DNA from: Myxococcales bacterium
GTDB taxonomy: Bacteria > Myxococcota > UBA727 > VGSZ01
Length of the DNA stretch: 64,000 bases
Direction: 5' to 3'
NCBI GenBank assembly: GCA_023248635.1
Contig: JAHFED010000001.1
Location: 336,031-400,030 of the forward strand
Both the position numbers and the translations under genes were made by a program. Each line of letters opens with the position of its first letter. Position 1 is the first letter of the stretch. Under the pieces are notes generated by a model. It was not told the origin of the DNA. It saw only the letters and a list, made by a program, of their open reading frames with translations, and ran no database searches. Shown here in pieces: positions 25,169 to 35,500 of this stretch.

Positions 25169-26630
25169 GGCCACTGTCCTCATCGTCGACGACAACGAAA
25201 CCCTGCGCGAGGGTGCCGCTTCGGTGGTCAGAAAGATGGGCCACCAGACCCTCCTCGCCGACAAGGCCAAGGAGGGCGTGGCGCTCTTCGAGAAGCACCA
25301 ACCCGACATGGTGCTGAGCGATCTCAAGATGGAGGGCGACGACGGTCTGGCCCTGCTGCGGCACATCCGTGACGTCGATCGCGACGCCATCGTGATGATC
25401 ATGACCGGCTTCGGCACCGTCGACACCGCCGTCGAAGCCATGAAATGCGGCGCCTTCGACTTCATCGAGAAGCCCTTCTCGCCCGACGTGCTGCGGGGAA
25501 AAGTCGGCAGCGGCCTCGCCATGCGCGACGAGAGGCGCAAGGTCGAGCGGGCGCTGGGCCTCGCCGACGCCGCCTCCGCCGACGCCGCCGAACGCTTCAC
25601 CGAGCTCTCGCAGCACAGCCCCTCGGCAGCGACGACGTCGTCGACGCTGAAGTCCGTGCCGGTGCGCCGGGTCAAGGGCCTCATCGGCAAGAGCGCAGCC
25701 ATCCAGGCGGTCTTCAAAGCCATCGAAAAGGTCGCGGCCACCGAGGCCACCATCTTTGTGCGCGGCGAAAGTGGCACCGGCAAAGAGCTGGTGGCCCGCG
25801 CCATTCACGAGCTCTCCTCCCGTCGCGACCAGCCCTTCGTCGGCGTCAACTGCGCCGCCATTCCCTCGACCCTGTTGGAAAGCGAGCTCTTTGGCCACGA
25901 GAAGGGGGCATTCACCGGCGCGGTCAAACGCAAGCTCGGACGTTTCGAGCTGGCCCACCTCGGCACCCTCTTTCTCGACGAGATCGGCGACGTTCCTCTC
26001 GACATGCAGGCCAAGCTGCTGCGCTCGCTGCAAGAGAAGCAGATCGAGCGCGTCGGCGGCGAAGCCCCCGTCAACGTCGATGTCCGCATCATCTCCGCTA
26101 CGCACCGCGATATTACGAAGATGGTGAAAGAAGGCACTTTTCGCGAAGATCTTTTGTATCGCCTGCACATCATCCCCATCGAGCTGCCGGCGCTGCGCGA
26201 GCGACCCGACGACATCCCCCTGCTGGTCGATCACTTCCTGCAGAAGCTCGGCCCCCGCACCAATCCCGCCATCAAAGACGTCGAACCCGGCTGCCTGGCC
26301 GCCCTCAAGAGTTATCGCTGGCCCGGGAACGTCCGCGAGCTCGAGAACGTCATCGAGCAGTCACTGGTCTTCGCCGAAGGAGACGTCTTGCGCGCGGACG
26401 ATCTTCCGGCCCTGCTCGGCGCCCTGCGACCGTCCTCGGCGGCCCCTCTTGAGCAACTGCCACCCGACGGCGATCCCCGCACGCTCGACGAGATCCTCGA
26501 GGGTCTAGAGAAGGCGTTGATCCTGCGGGCCTACCAGGCGGCTGGCGGCACCAAGACCGAAACGGCGCGCAAGCTGGGCATCAAGACCAGCGCTCTTTAC
26601 TATAAACTACAAAAATACAAGATCGAGTAG
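25167..26630 (+). CDS. NtrC-family sigma54-dependent response regulator
   Basis: The product is 487 residues. The receiver domain (1-120) has the acidic pocket D8/D9, the phosphorylation site Asp52 ([11 protein letters not shown]), a Thr in MTGFGT and Lys in FIEKPFSP. The AAA+ domain starts near 170 and carries Walker A GESGTGKE, the sigma54-contacting loop GAFTGA, Walker [12 protein letters not shown] and an R-finger region [23 protein letters not shown]. The C-terminal Fis-type HTH reads [22 protein letters not shown]. It activates sigma54 promoters after phosphorylation. No cognate histidine kinase is adjacent. The start at 25167 begins directly with the receiver domain. An AT-richer patch covers 26090-26170. 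Confidence 0.92.
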   Translation: MATVLIVDDNETLREGAASVVRKMGHQTLLADKAKEGVALFEKHQPDMVLSDLKMEGDDGLALLRHIRDVDRDAIVMIMTGFGTVDTAVEAMKCGAFDFIEKPFSPDVLRGKVGSGLAMRDERRKVERALGLADAASADAAERFTELSQHSPSAATTSSTLKSVPVRRVKGLIGKSAAIQAVFKAIEKVAATEATIFVRGESGTGKELVARAIHELSSRRDQPFVGVNCAAIPSTLLESELFGHEKGAFTGAVKRKLGRFELAHLGTLFLDEIGDVPLDMQAKLLRSLQEKQIERVGGEAPVNVDVRIISATHRDITKMVKEGTFREDLLYRLHIIPIELPALRERPDDIPLLVDHFLQKLGPRTNPAIKDVEPGCLAALKSYRWPGNVRELENVIEQSLVFAEGDVLRADDLPALLGALRPSSAAPLEQLPPDGDPRTLDEILEGLEKALILRAYQAAGGTKTETARKLGIKTSALYYKLQKYKIE

Positions 26631-26648
26631 AATTACAACTCTAGCACT

Positions 26649-27776
26649 TCAGGGCAGGGCCACCAGGACCCCAAGACCCGGAACCAGCGAACGATCGCCG
26701 CCGACGACGGTGGGCACCACCTGCACCGCCGCCAACCAGGCCCCGGCCTGGGGAACCAAGACGGCTCCGACGACGCCCACGGCTGCTCCGAGCACGGTGG
26801 CCGTGGCGATGGTCCCGTAACCGAGCAGGGGGTTCGGCGCGTTGAGCCCGAAGGCCAGCGCGCTGCCTCCCAACAGACCCACGAGGCCGCCGCCGTCGAT
26901 GAGGAGCATCGCTGGTCGCGACAAACCCAACGCCGGCGCCGCTGCCAGACCAGTGACCAGCCCAGCGTGCACCCCCAGCGACGTCGCCAACATCGGCAGC
27001 TGGGAGGCCTGCTGCGCGGACAACCCCCGCGGATCGACGGCCTTCACGATGAGGAAACCCAGCACCCCGCCGACCCAACCAAAGCTCAGGCCCAGGGAGG
27101 GCGCCGAGGGATCGACGTCGAAAAACGCCGCCGCCACCGCGACACCCCCAACGCTGAGGCCCAAGGCCACCAGCCCCGCGCTGGGCACGACCAACCGCGC
27201 CGACGGCGGCGACGACGACGACAGCGTCGCGGCCAGGAGAGCAGCGCTCGTCCCCTCGTAGACGGCGACGACGAGCCCCCCTCTGATCAGGTGCACGTCC
27301 CCCTCGCTGAGCCTCCCATCGAGGGTGAGAAGCGCGCTGAGTCCAGCGCCGAAGCCAACGACCCCACCCAAGAGGGGGAGACCGAGGCCAACGACGACGG
27401 CCCCAGCGTTGTTGGGTATCGACGAGGTCGCGATGCCGGCCAACGCGATGCCGACGCCGATGCCGTCGAGGAAAGAGAGACCGACGACCTCCGCGCGTCC
27501 CGAGAGGGCAAACTGCGTCAAATCGACGGCCGAAAGCGACGTCGACGGCGGCCTGTGCGTTGGCTGCGCAAACGCAGGCTGCCGGAGTCTCACCCGCGCC
27601 AGCACCTCGGCCAGAGCCAGCGCCAAGGCAGCGTCGTCGTCGACGGCGGCAGCGTGGCGGTAGCAATCCTCGGCCACACCCAGCGCACCTTTGTCGACGA
27701 GGGCTCGACATTCGTCGTGGTCCGTCGGCGCAGGCTGTGCGCTCTGCCCTGCGAGCAGCGCCACGATGACGATCAC
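26649..27776 (-). CDS. Gly-rich membrane protein, paralogue of the upstream gene
   Basis: The product is 375 residues with a GTG start overlapping the stop of the preceding gene (GTGA). A signal peptide (IVIVALLAGQSAQ) precedes a short helical region with C-x-A-L-V...C-Y-R-H, reminiscent of a single TPR-like hairpin. From about 85 onward it has 8-10 hydrophobic segments dense in Gly (FLDGIGVGIALAG, LLIDGGGLVGLLGGSALAFGL), like glycine-zipper helices. It ends in a soluble-looking VVGGDRSLVPGLGVLVALP. Order and ending match the 27773-29002 product, so the two are diverged tandem duplicates. Function is unknown; it is last in a three-gene operon. Confidence 0.6.
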   Translation of the reverse strand: MIVIVALLAGQSAQPAPTDHDECRALVDKGALGVAEDCYRHAAAVDDDAALALALAEVLARVRLRQPAFAQPTHRPPSTSLSAVDLTQFALSGRAEVVGLSFLDGIGVGIALAGIATSSIPNNAGAVVVGLGLPLLGGVVGFGAGLSALLTLDGRLSEGDVHLIRGGLVVAVYEGTSAALLAATLSSSSPPSARLVVPSAGLVALGLSVGGVAVAAAFFDVDPSAPSLGLSFGWVGGVLGFLIVKAVDPRGLSAQQASQLPMLATSLGVHAGLVTGLAAAPALGLSRPAMLLIDGGGLVGLLGGSALAFGLNAPNPLLGYGTIATATVLGAAVGVVGAVLVPQAGAWLAAVQVVPTVVGGDRSLVPGLGVLVALP

Positions 27777-29002
27777 CACAAGGCCACCTGCAGCACCACG
27801 CCCGGAGCCTGGCCCCTGGGCGTCAAAAACACCGCGGGCGCAATCGCGAGCGGGGGCGGCGGATCGAAGGCCCGATGCGCGGTGTCGTCGACGACGACGG
27901 CGCCCACCGCACCCAGCCCGACCCCCACCGCGGTGCCGAGGGTCCAGGTCGCAAAAAACGCGCTTCCCCCGCCGACGAGGCCGACGATGCTGCCGAGGAC
28001 CGCGCCCCCCAACAGGCCCACGACGCCGCCGACGTCGACCAGCCAGGTGGACAAGCGGTGCAGACGCAAGAAGGGATGCAGTGCCACCAAGCCGCCCCAG
28101 GCCAGGAGCCCGCCTGCGCCGACAACCAGCGTCGTAGCGCCGAAGTCCAGCCCGACTCCTTGCACGCTGGCCAGGGCCAAGGCGCTCAGCGCCGAGCCCC
28201 ACAACAAGCCGCTGTTGGCGAGGGCGGCGTCGCCGGCTTCGACGTCGAGAAAGGGCGACAGACCAACACCGAGACCCAATCCGACCAAGCCGCCGCCCAG
28301 CGTGGTGAAGAAGCGCAGCGGGGCCGCTTGCACATCGCGGCTCTCCGCGAAAACGGCCAGTTGCAACGTGAGTCCAAGGGCGGTGCCGGCCCAAGCCGAT
28401 GAAGACACGAAGGCGACGTCGTCGGCGTCAGCCCCGAGTCCTTCGACGGCGGCGACCCCGCCGCCGGCTCCGATGGCGACGCCGAGGGCGGGGGCGGCCA
28501 GCAACCAGGGGAAGGCCTCGGTCTCGCTGGTGCGCAAAGCCGAGAGCACGCCAGCGGCCCCGGTGAAGCCCACGAGCCCGCCGAACAGGGCGCCGTTGAT
28601 CCCTGCTTCCAGCGGTCCGCCGCCGACGAACACGGGGCGAATGTCGATGCTCTGTGGATGGGGAGTCCGCGCGGCCGCTGGCTCCGGCACGTGACGTTGC
28701 AGCCGGCCCAAGACGAGCTCGGCGGAAGCGGCGTCGCGGCGATCGCTCCCGTCGACGTGTGCGTCGTCGACGATGGATCTCAGACACGAGCGCGCGGCGT
28801 CGATGTCGTCGCCGGACTGGTCCAGACATCCTTGCAGCCGGGGCAAGAGCGGGCGCGTCGTCGTCGTCGGAACAGCGAGTTCCGGAGCATTGCTAGGGGC
28901 GGCGGCCGGCGCGCCTTCGTCGATCCCACCAGTGGACGGCGACGGGTCGGTCGGCAGATCGAGCTGGGCAGCCAGGGCCCACGCACAGCAGAGCAGCATC
29001 AC
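27773..29002 (-). CDS. Gly-rich membrane protein, paralogue of the downstream gene
   Basis: The product is 409 residues. The start is GTG followed at once by ATG (GTGATG), overlapping the stop of the beta-propeller gene. The N-terminal signal (MLLCCAWALAAQ) is followed by a 110-residue Pro/Thr/Ala-rich stretch containing CLDQSGDDIDAARSCLRSIV, a possible disulphide-linked helical pair. The rest is Gly-rich hydrophobic segments, for example GGVVGLLGGAVLGSIVGLVGG. The C-terminus AIAPAVFLTPRGQAPGVVLQ mirrors that of its paralogue. I do not recognise the family. Confidence 0.6.
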   Translation of the reverse strand: MMLLCCAWALAAQLDLPTDPSPSTGGIDEGAPAAAPSNAPELAVPTTTTRPLLPRLQGCLDQSGDDIDAARSCLRSIVDDAHVDGSDRRDAASAELVLGRLQRHVPEPAAARTPHPQSIDIRPVFVGGGPLEAGINGALFGGLVGFTGAAGVLSALRTSETEAFPWLLAAPALGVAIGAGGGVAAVEGLGADADDVAFVSSSAWAGTALGLTLQLAVFAESRDVQAAPLRFFTTLGGGLVGLGLGVGLSPFLDVEAGDAALANSGLLWGSALSALALASVQGVGLDFGATTLVVGAGGLLAWGGLVALHPFLRLHRLSTWLVDVGGVVGLLGGAVLGSIVGLVGGGSAFFATWTLGTAVGVGLGAVGAVVVDDTAHRAFDPPPPLAIAPAVFLTPRGQAPGVVLQVALW

Positions 29003-30987
29003 AAGGGCGTGCCGGAGAAGTCACAAATCTCAGCGCTGCGAAAGGCCACCCGGGCGACGAGGTCGACGCCATCGTTGAGGGGCGCCACCGTGATGCCGGC
29101 GGTGGAGACGGCGTAGACGAAGGCGCCGAGCTCGGGGTCGTTGATGATCACGCTGCGCCGCACGGCCCCGCACAGAGCATCGTCGGCGCTGAAGCTGCTC
29201 AGGTCACTGACGTACAGCGGCAGCTGATCCATCGCGCCCGCCAAGGTGAAGCCTCGGTCGACGTCGACGTCAAAGACCAGCAGCGCGCTCTCGCCGACCA
29301 CTTCTTCTTCGAGCCGCTGAAAGGGCAGGGCCAGGGTCTTTCGCTCGTCGAAGTAGGTGAAGGCGTGCCGTTCGACCAAGGCCTCGGTGCCGCTGTTTTG
29401 ATCGCCGAACAAGAAGCGTTGGGTGAGGGTCGGAGCATCGAGGTCGCTCACATCGAAGATCGAGAGCTGCAGGCCGTCGAAGGCGCCGCCGTCGTCGACG
29501 CGCACGCCGACGGTGAGCAGGTGATCGGCGTCGATGGGGTGGATGTAGGCCGAGTAGCCATCGACCTCGACGGCGCCCCGCAGGTGCGGGTCGCGCGGAT
29601 CCGCGAGGTCGACGACGAAGAGGGGATCGAGGAAGGCGACGCGAGGAAAGCCGTTGTTGTCGAAGGCGGGGCCCTCGGCGGCTGGAAAGGTGGCGACGTA
29701 GGCGCGGTCGCCGACGAAGCGCACGCTCTCGATCTCTTCGCCATGGCCGATGTCGTTGACCCGCGCGATCTCGTGCAGCTGCAGATCATCGCCTTCGTCG
29801 AGCACCACCAGCGCGCTTTGGTTGGCGCGAGGATCGCCGTTGCCGTCGTCGTTGAGCGTCAAGACCACCCGCAAGGTGCCGCTGCCGACGTCTTCGTCGA
29901 CGGAGAGCTCGTTTTTCACCCGGCCTTCGAGCACCGCGCCACCGAGGTAGGGAGCGCGTCCAGCGGCGGCCGCCCCCAGCTTGTGAATGCGGGTGACGCT
30001 GAAGTTCGGCGTGAAATGGCCGCCGTCGTAGGTCTCGGTCCCGATCAAGTACAGGTTCGACGTCGACGCATAGACCGCGCCCGGCGTGCCCACGATGGCG
30101 GTGCTGTGCACTGTTGCCCCAGGGTCCACGATCGAGATCGAGTGGGCGATCAGCAACGCGGTGCTCGGGGTGTGTTGGGGCGCGTAGGCGTCGCCGCAGG
30201 CGAAGGCTGGACCTACGCTTTCGTCGACGGAACCGTCAGCAGCGATCCGCCGATCGCTGACCCGCGGCAGCAGTCCGTCGACGCCGATTTGGCGCAGGCG
30301 CGCACGGTTTTCATCCTCGCTGAACGCCTCGGTCCGCAGCTCGAAATCGGCGGCGACATCAGATCGGGTGACGAGCAGGACGTCGTTGCCGATGCGCCGA
30401 GCGTCGACGAAGCGAGCATCGATGCTCAGCTCGCGCGCGAGCGCTGGGGCGGCGCGATCGCTGACGTCGAAGAGCGACACCAGCGTCGTCGACGGAAAGG
30501 TGTCGTTCAGGCGCGAGAACACCATCGCCCGCGTGTCGCCGTCAAAGAACATGGTGAAGGGCACGCCAGGGATCTCGGTCTCGGAGACGATGTGGGCCTG
30601 CTCGGGCGGCCAGGCATCGACGATGATCATGCGCCCGCGACGCAAGACGAAGATGTCGTCGCCGTCGTTCTTGACGAAGTCGGGTTCGTCGACATCGACC
30701 TCTTGCGTGTTGGTGGTGGTGAAGGTGCGCTGACGCTCGCCCTCACCCTCACCCTCACCCTCGATCGAGGGCGCCGCCCCGTCGCTTGAGCAGCCGACGA
30801 CCGAGAACCCGGGGCTCTGGGTCTGTTGGGGATGGAGGATCCGATCCTCGAGGAACACCTGCAGCTCGGTGCAGGTCTCGAAACGCACCAGGGGATCTGC
30901 TGCCGTCGGCGACGAGCACTGCACACAGACCGGACCCAGCAGCAGGGCCGCCACGCTCAAGCGCGAAAGCTGGGTTCGACGAGACAT
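28999..30987 (-). CDS. Secreted C-terminal beta-propeller protein (Beta_propel family)
   Basis: The product is 662 residues. A signal peptide (LSVAALLLGPVCVQC) may end in a lipoprotein Cys, though no strict lipobox is seen. A short GEGEGEGE linker near 76-84 precedes TNTQEVDVDEPDFVKNDGD, the family signature of secreted beta-propeller proteins. Repeated blades then follow with IVDAWPPE, LFDVSDRAAP, VVDLADPRDPHLRGAVEVDGY and IFDVSDLDAPTL. It is presumably exported and anchored at the surface; a ligand-binding or adhesive role is inference. It is first in an operon with two Gly-rich membrane proteins. The start at 30987 was chosen for the signal peptide. Confidence 0.8.
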   Translation of the reverse strand: MSRRTQLSRLSVAALLLGPVCVQCSSPTAADPLVRFETCTELQVFLEDRILHPQQTQSPGFSVVGCSSDGAAPSIEGEGEGEGERQRTFTTTNTQEVDVDEPDFVKNDGDDIFVLRRGRMIIVDAWPPEQAHIVSETEIPGVPFTMFFDGDTRAMVFSRLNDTFPSTTLVSLFDVSDRAAPALARELSIDARFVDARRIGNDVLLVTRSDVAADFELRTEAFSEDENRARLRQIGVDGLLPRVSDRRIAADGSVDESVGPAFACGDAYAPQHTPSTALLIAHSISIVDPGATVHSTAIVGTPGAVYASTSNLYLIGTETYDGGHFTPNFSVTRIHKLGAAAAGRAPYLGGAVLEGRVKNELSVDEDVGSGTLRVVLTLNDDGNGDPRANQSALVVLDEGDDLQLHEIARVNDIGHGEEIESVRFVGDRAYVATFPAAEGPAFDNNGFPRVAFLDPLFVVDLADPRDPHLRGAVEVDGYSAYIHPIDADHLLTVGVRVDDGGAFDGLQLSIFDVSDLDAPTLTQRFLFGDQNSGTEALVERHAFTYFDERKTLALPFQRLEEEVVGESALLVFDVDVDRGFTLAGAMDQLPLYVSDLSSFSADDALCGAVRRSVIINDPELGAFVYAVSTAGITVAPLNDGVDLVARVAFRSAEICDFSGTPL

Positions 30988-31115
30988 CCAGCGGAGCTTT
31001 GCACGCCGTGATCCAGCCACCCAGAGCGTTGGGACGCGGCTCGCGGGGACACGGCCTCTCAGAATTCCGGGGTCCGCGGCGCTCGAAGATCAGGGTGCGG
31101 CTGTGACGTGGACTG

Positions 31116-31742
31116 CTACTCGAAGCAGCCGACCTCAGGCACGGGCACACACAAGCCTCCAGGAACGGCGTCGTCGTCGCAGGCGGTGGTGGGCGGGCAG
31201 CCAAAATCGCAGGGACGCGAGCAGATGGCCAAGGTGCACAGCCCTCCGTCGCAGTCGGCGCCGTCGTCGCAGGGGTCGAGGGTGCCCGCTGGTCCCGCCG
31301 CCCCGTCGACGCAGACCCCGTCGACGCAGCCTTCGCCACCGCCGCAGTCGAAGTTGCCGCGCTCGGGCAGGCACGCATCAGGCGCGGGTTCGCCGACGCA
31401 TTCGCCTTCGACGCAGCTGGCGCCCCCACGACAGCGCGCGAAGCAATCGCCGCAATGGGTGCTCGACGTCAGCAGCTGCTCCTCGGGCACGCACAGGCCC
31501 GAGCGATCGAGCCCCGGCACCACGCACAGCAGCTGTCCGTCTTCGCAGGCCACGTCGGCCGATCGACAAAAGCCCCGGCTGTCGGGGGAGGTAGGATCGA
31601 CCAGGACGCAGGCGAGGTTGCGTCCGCAGGGGTCGCCTGCGGAGCAGTCGAAGGCCGGATCGGGTGCGTAGCTACAGGGTCCCGGAACGACGGCGCCGCA
31701 CACCGCGATGACGACGACCAGGGGCCACGACGGCAAGATCAT
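31116..31742 (-). CDS. Cys-rich secreted protein
   Basis: The product is 208 residues with signal peptide ILPSWPLVVVIAVCGAVVPG (Cys just after it could be lipidated). The mature part holds about 26 cysteines in repeats of the D-x-x-C-x-x-G...C-x-x-G-x-C type (CVEGECVG, CVDGVCVDG, CPPTTACDDD), like the disulphide-knotted repeats of myxobacterial surface proteins and of the N-terminus of the kelch lipoprotein two genes upstream. It should be periplasmic or extracellular. The ATG overlaps the preceding stop (ATGA). It is last of three genes. Confidence 0.7.
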   Translation of the reverse strand: MILPSWPLVVVIAVCGAVVPGPCSYAPDPAFDCSAGDPCGRNLACVLVDPTSPDSRGFCRSADVACEDGQLLCVVPGLDRSGLCVPEEQLLTSSTHCGDCFARCRGGASCVEGECVGEPAPDACLPERGNFDCGGGEGCVDGVCVDGAAGPAGTLDPCDDGADCDGGLCTLAICSRPCDFGCPPTTACDDDAVPGGLCVPVPEVGCFE

Positions 31743-32509
31743 CGCGCGGGCTCCTCCGTGGCCGGCAGAAAGAACAAGAGGCCACCGACGACGACGCTGC
31801 CGGCGGCCAGGTAGAGGGAGAGGTTGGCACCCCCGGCCAGCCAGGGGCCCACGGCGTCGACGCCGTCGACGTCGCGGGCAGGCGTGCCGCGTGTGCTCTT
31901 CATCGATGTCGACAGAGCCGCCAAGCCCAAGGAGCCGCCGCCCAACGCGAGGCTCAGCGCCGACAGTGCCGTGCCGACGCCGACGCCAGTCCAGGCCAAG
32001 CTGCGCCACACAGATGCTGGCGCGTCAGCAGGCGGGGGTTCGGGGGGGCGAGCGCCGGCTCTGTCGCCGAGCAGGAGACGGCGCGCCGTATAGCGGCTGA
32101 GGGCCACGGCATCTCCGCGAGAGCTCTCGCTGGCCCGCGCGTCGACCCGGGCGGCGCTCAAATCGACCAGACGCAACCCCAACACCAGCGTGTCGTCGAC
32201 GACGGCAACGGTCCCCATCACGGCCCGATCCACGCCGAGGGCCGCGCCAATCTCGGCCAGACACGAGGCCTCTTTGTCGTCGCAGCCGCCCAGCTGGCGC
32301 TCGGTCTCCACTGACACCATGGCCCGCAGCTCGGCCCGCGCGAGCACATGACAGTCGGGGGCGGCGTCGGCGATGGCGGCGGTCACCACTTCCCCCAGGG
32401 CCCGGGCGCGTTCGACCGTGACGCCTTCGCCGGCGTCGAGGTCAAAGACTGCGAGCTGGCAGCTTGGAGCAGCTGCAATGCTCCACAACAGGAGAGGCAG
32501 AGTTATCAA
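31739..32509 (-). CDS. CsgG/FlgO-like lipoprotein-type protein with C-terminal TM helices
   Basis: The product is 256 residues. No ATG or GTG fits; the best start is TTG 32509, which overlaps the kelch gene's TGA (TTGA), so expression would depend on re-initiation. A signal-like segment (ITLPLLLWSIAAAPSCQ) leads to LAVFDLDAGEG, HVLARAELRAMVSVE, GCDDKEASCLAEIGAALGVD and GTVAVVDDTLVLGLRLVDL, the pattern of myxobacterial FlgO/CsgG-like domains that often precede PEGA or TM segments. Two TM helices (about 170-195 and 220-245) end the protein. It may assemble at the envelope with the kelch and Cys-rich products. Confidence 0.65.
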   Translation of the reverse strand: MITLPLLLWSIAAAPSCQLAVFDLDAGEGVTVERARALGEVVTAAIADAAPDCHVLARAELRAMVSVETERQLGGCDDKEASCLAEIGAALGVDRAVMGTVAVVDDTLVLGLRLVDLSAARVDARASESSRGDAVALSRYTARRLLLGDRAGARPPEPPPADAPASVWRSLAWTGVGVGTALSALSLALGGGSLGLAALSTSMKSTRGTPARDVDGVDAVGPWLAGGANLSLYLAAGSVVVGGLLFFLPATEEPAR

Positions 32510-35500
32510 TTCCAATTGCCGATGATGGGGCCGCAGATGTGACTGTTGACGCTGCCGACGGCGTAGGCGCCGGTGCAGCTGCCGTCGTCGATGTGCCAGG
32601 TCGGTTCGAGGTTGCACTGGCAGGGGGCGGCGTGGCTGACGCCCTGGCAGCCGCCCGGGTTCCCTGGGCACACCTCCCGACAGTCGTTGCCGCCGAAGTG
32701 GGCGTTGCAGGCGCGCAGGGCAGCGGTGAGGGAAGTGGTGCTGGTCGGGAAACTGTCGATGAAGGTCTCGCCCATGCCTGTGCTGTGCACGAAGCCCTGA
32801 TCTGCGCAGCCATCGCCGCCGTCGCCGGGGACATCGACGCTCGCGCTCTCGCCAGGATCGAGCACGCCATTCACGCAGGAAAGCCGCGTCTCGACGACGG
32901 TGGCGACGCCGGCTGGTGTGGCGGCGTCGTCGTTGCCGCCGATCAGCAGCAATTTGCCGAGCACCTTGACGCCGGCCCGCTTGTCGAGCGCCGGCACCAG
33001 CTCGTGACCGGCGTTGGGCCGCGCCCGTACGCGCTGGGCGACGAGGTCGTAGTAAAAGGGTGAACCGTCGAGCTCACCGCTGCTGCGCCCCGGAAACACC
33101 ACGAGCTGATCGCGCTCGATCACCGCGGTGCCGCGTTCGACGGGGATGCTGCCCGGCAACTCCGTCCAACCCGTGATGACGCCTTGGCCGTTCTTCGAGC
33201 TGCGCAGGATCGTGGGCACCACCGCAGCGCCGCCATCGACGCCGCCGACGACGATGACGTCGCCATCGCGCTCGACAGCCATCGCTCCTGCGCGCGGCCC
33301 CGGCAGCAGCGGGCCCGAGGACCAACTGTTGGTGAGCGTGTCGTAGATCTCGACGGTCTGGAGCGCGCCGCCGTTGTCGCCGCCGATGACAACGACCTTG
33401 TCGCCGACGACGGCAGCTGCCGGTTCGGCGCGCGCGGAGGTCATCGGCAAGAGCTCGATGAAGCGACGCTCGGCGGGATCGAAGGCCCGGTTGGTGGGCA
33501 CCGCGTTGCCGAAGCCGTCGGCGCCGCCGATGGCGTAGACGCGGCCGCCGGCAGCGACGACGGCGAGGCCGCTTTGGATGCTCTGCAGTGCGGGCAGCTC
33601 GCGGCTGTCGCCGGTCTCGGGGTCGAAGGCCCAACCGATGCTCTCCTCGCGAAACGAGCGACCGCCGATGACGTAGACGATCTCGTCGACGACGGCGGCA
33701 CCGTGAAGGAAGCGCGACGCCGGCAGATCGGCCAAGCGTCGTGCCCAATCGCGCGGGCTGCGGAAAGCACGCGAAGAGGCGCTGACGTCGGCGCCCACCT
33801 GGCCACCGAGCAGCCACACCTCGGACTCGACGTCGTCGAGAGAGCGGGCCGAGGCTCCATCGATGTCGACGTCGACGCTGGCAGCGGCGTGCCGGGCCTG
33901 ATCGAGGGGTGCCCGCTCCACCCAGCGGTCGTCGTCGACGAGGTATTCCTCAACAGTGGCCAGGGCCGCACCTCCCAGACCCAAACCGCCAGCGACGACG
34001 ATGCCGGCTTGTCCGCTGCTCAAGCGCCCGCGATTTTGAACGAGGCCAATGCCCGCCGCGGTGCGCGGCGTGGGCAGAGGTTGAGCGCTGCTCCACGTGT
34101 CGGTGGCGGGCGTGTAGACGTCGACCTCGGCGACGAGGGTCCCGCCCGGTCCTTCGCCGCCGACCAGGAACACGCGGGCTCCGACGACGACGGCGCGGCC
34201 GCCTGCCCGCGCGCGGGGCAGCTGGGCCACGGCGTTTGACCAGGAGTTGGCGGCGGCGTCGTAGACCTCGACGTTGGGCAGCACCACGCCGCCGTTGGTC
34301 TTGCCGCCAAAGACATAGATCTTGCCGTTGACGCTGACCCCGCTGAGGGCATGGCGCGTCGACGGCATCGGCGCCTTGGTGACCCAGGCAGCGCCCTCGA
34401 GCACCTCGACGGTGTTCTTGGGGACACCCGCGTTCTCGCCGCCGATCGCGTAGAGCTTGCCGTCGTGCACCAAGGCGGTGAGCCCGGAGCGGGCCGCGCT
34501 CAACGACGACAGCGTGGTCTGAGCGTTGGTGTCGACGTCGATGGCGGTGACACCGGCCTGGGGCGCCGCACCATCGGAGCCTCCCACGATGATCAAGCGC
34601 CTTCCGTCGACGACGGCGGCGGCTGCGTTGATGAGGCCTTCGGCGAGCGCCGGAGCTTCGCGCCACGAGGTGCCGCGACCAGAGACCTCGAAGGCGACGT
34701 CGACGATGTCGGCCTCCCAGTTGCCCGCGAAGTCCTGCGCCCGGAAACGTAGCTTCGACGACGTGAAGATCCGCATCTGACGCAAGGACACGAAGGAGGC
34801 GCTGTTTTCGTCGGGCTCGCGGCCATCCGTGGTGAAATAGACGGTGGCCGGCTCATCAGCGGCGATGGTCGCTGTTACGCCCACCAGGAATTGGCCGCCG
34901 TCGGGCGTGACGCGGGTGTGAGGGGGCGTGATGTCGTAGACCACCCGCAGCTCCCGGGTCGCCGACGACGTGCCCTGGTCGACGGACTTGACGACGTAGA
35001 CGTTGTCGCCGGGCACCAGGTTGACGGTGACGTGCCAGGCGGTGTCCGGGCTCTCAGAGATGGCGGTCTGATCGTTGATCACCACCGAGGATCCAGCGGG
35101 CTTGGTGCCGGTGATGATCAGCGCTCCGACGTTGGTCGGAGAGGTGACGGCGTCGAGCACGGGCGGTTCGACGCAGCCGCCGATGAGTGCGCCGACGCAT
35201 CGGCCGTCGTCGCAGGTGTCGGTGGTGCAGGCGTTGCCGTCGTCGCAGCCGCCAGTGCGGGGCTCGTGGCTGCAGCGGTTGCGGATGGCATCGAAGGCGT
35301 CGACGCTGCAATCGTTCTCGTCGTCACAGAGGGTGGCGCCGTCGATGCCGGTGCAGGTGCCGTCGTCGCACAACGACCCGGGCGGACACACGCCCGTCGG
35401 ATTGTCGAGCGAACAGCCCGCGCCGACGTCGACGCAGTCGCCCGCCACGCACACGCCGCCGTCGTCGCAGAGTCCCGCCGGATTTTCGGACGTGCACAAG

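Noticed and set aside
24380..26630. Active insertion sequence carrying the RAYT-like gene and permease
   Set aside because: No terminal repeats or target duplication were seen around the pair, and the transposase-like protein lacks all catalytic residues.
26967..28694. 575-codon plus-strand frame over the Gly-rich membrane paralogues
   Set aside because: Arg/Pro/Gln-rich translation without domains; the minus-strand frames have signal peptides, TM helices and stop-start overlaps.
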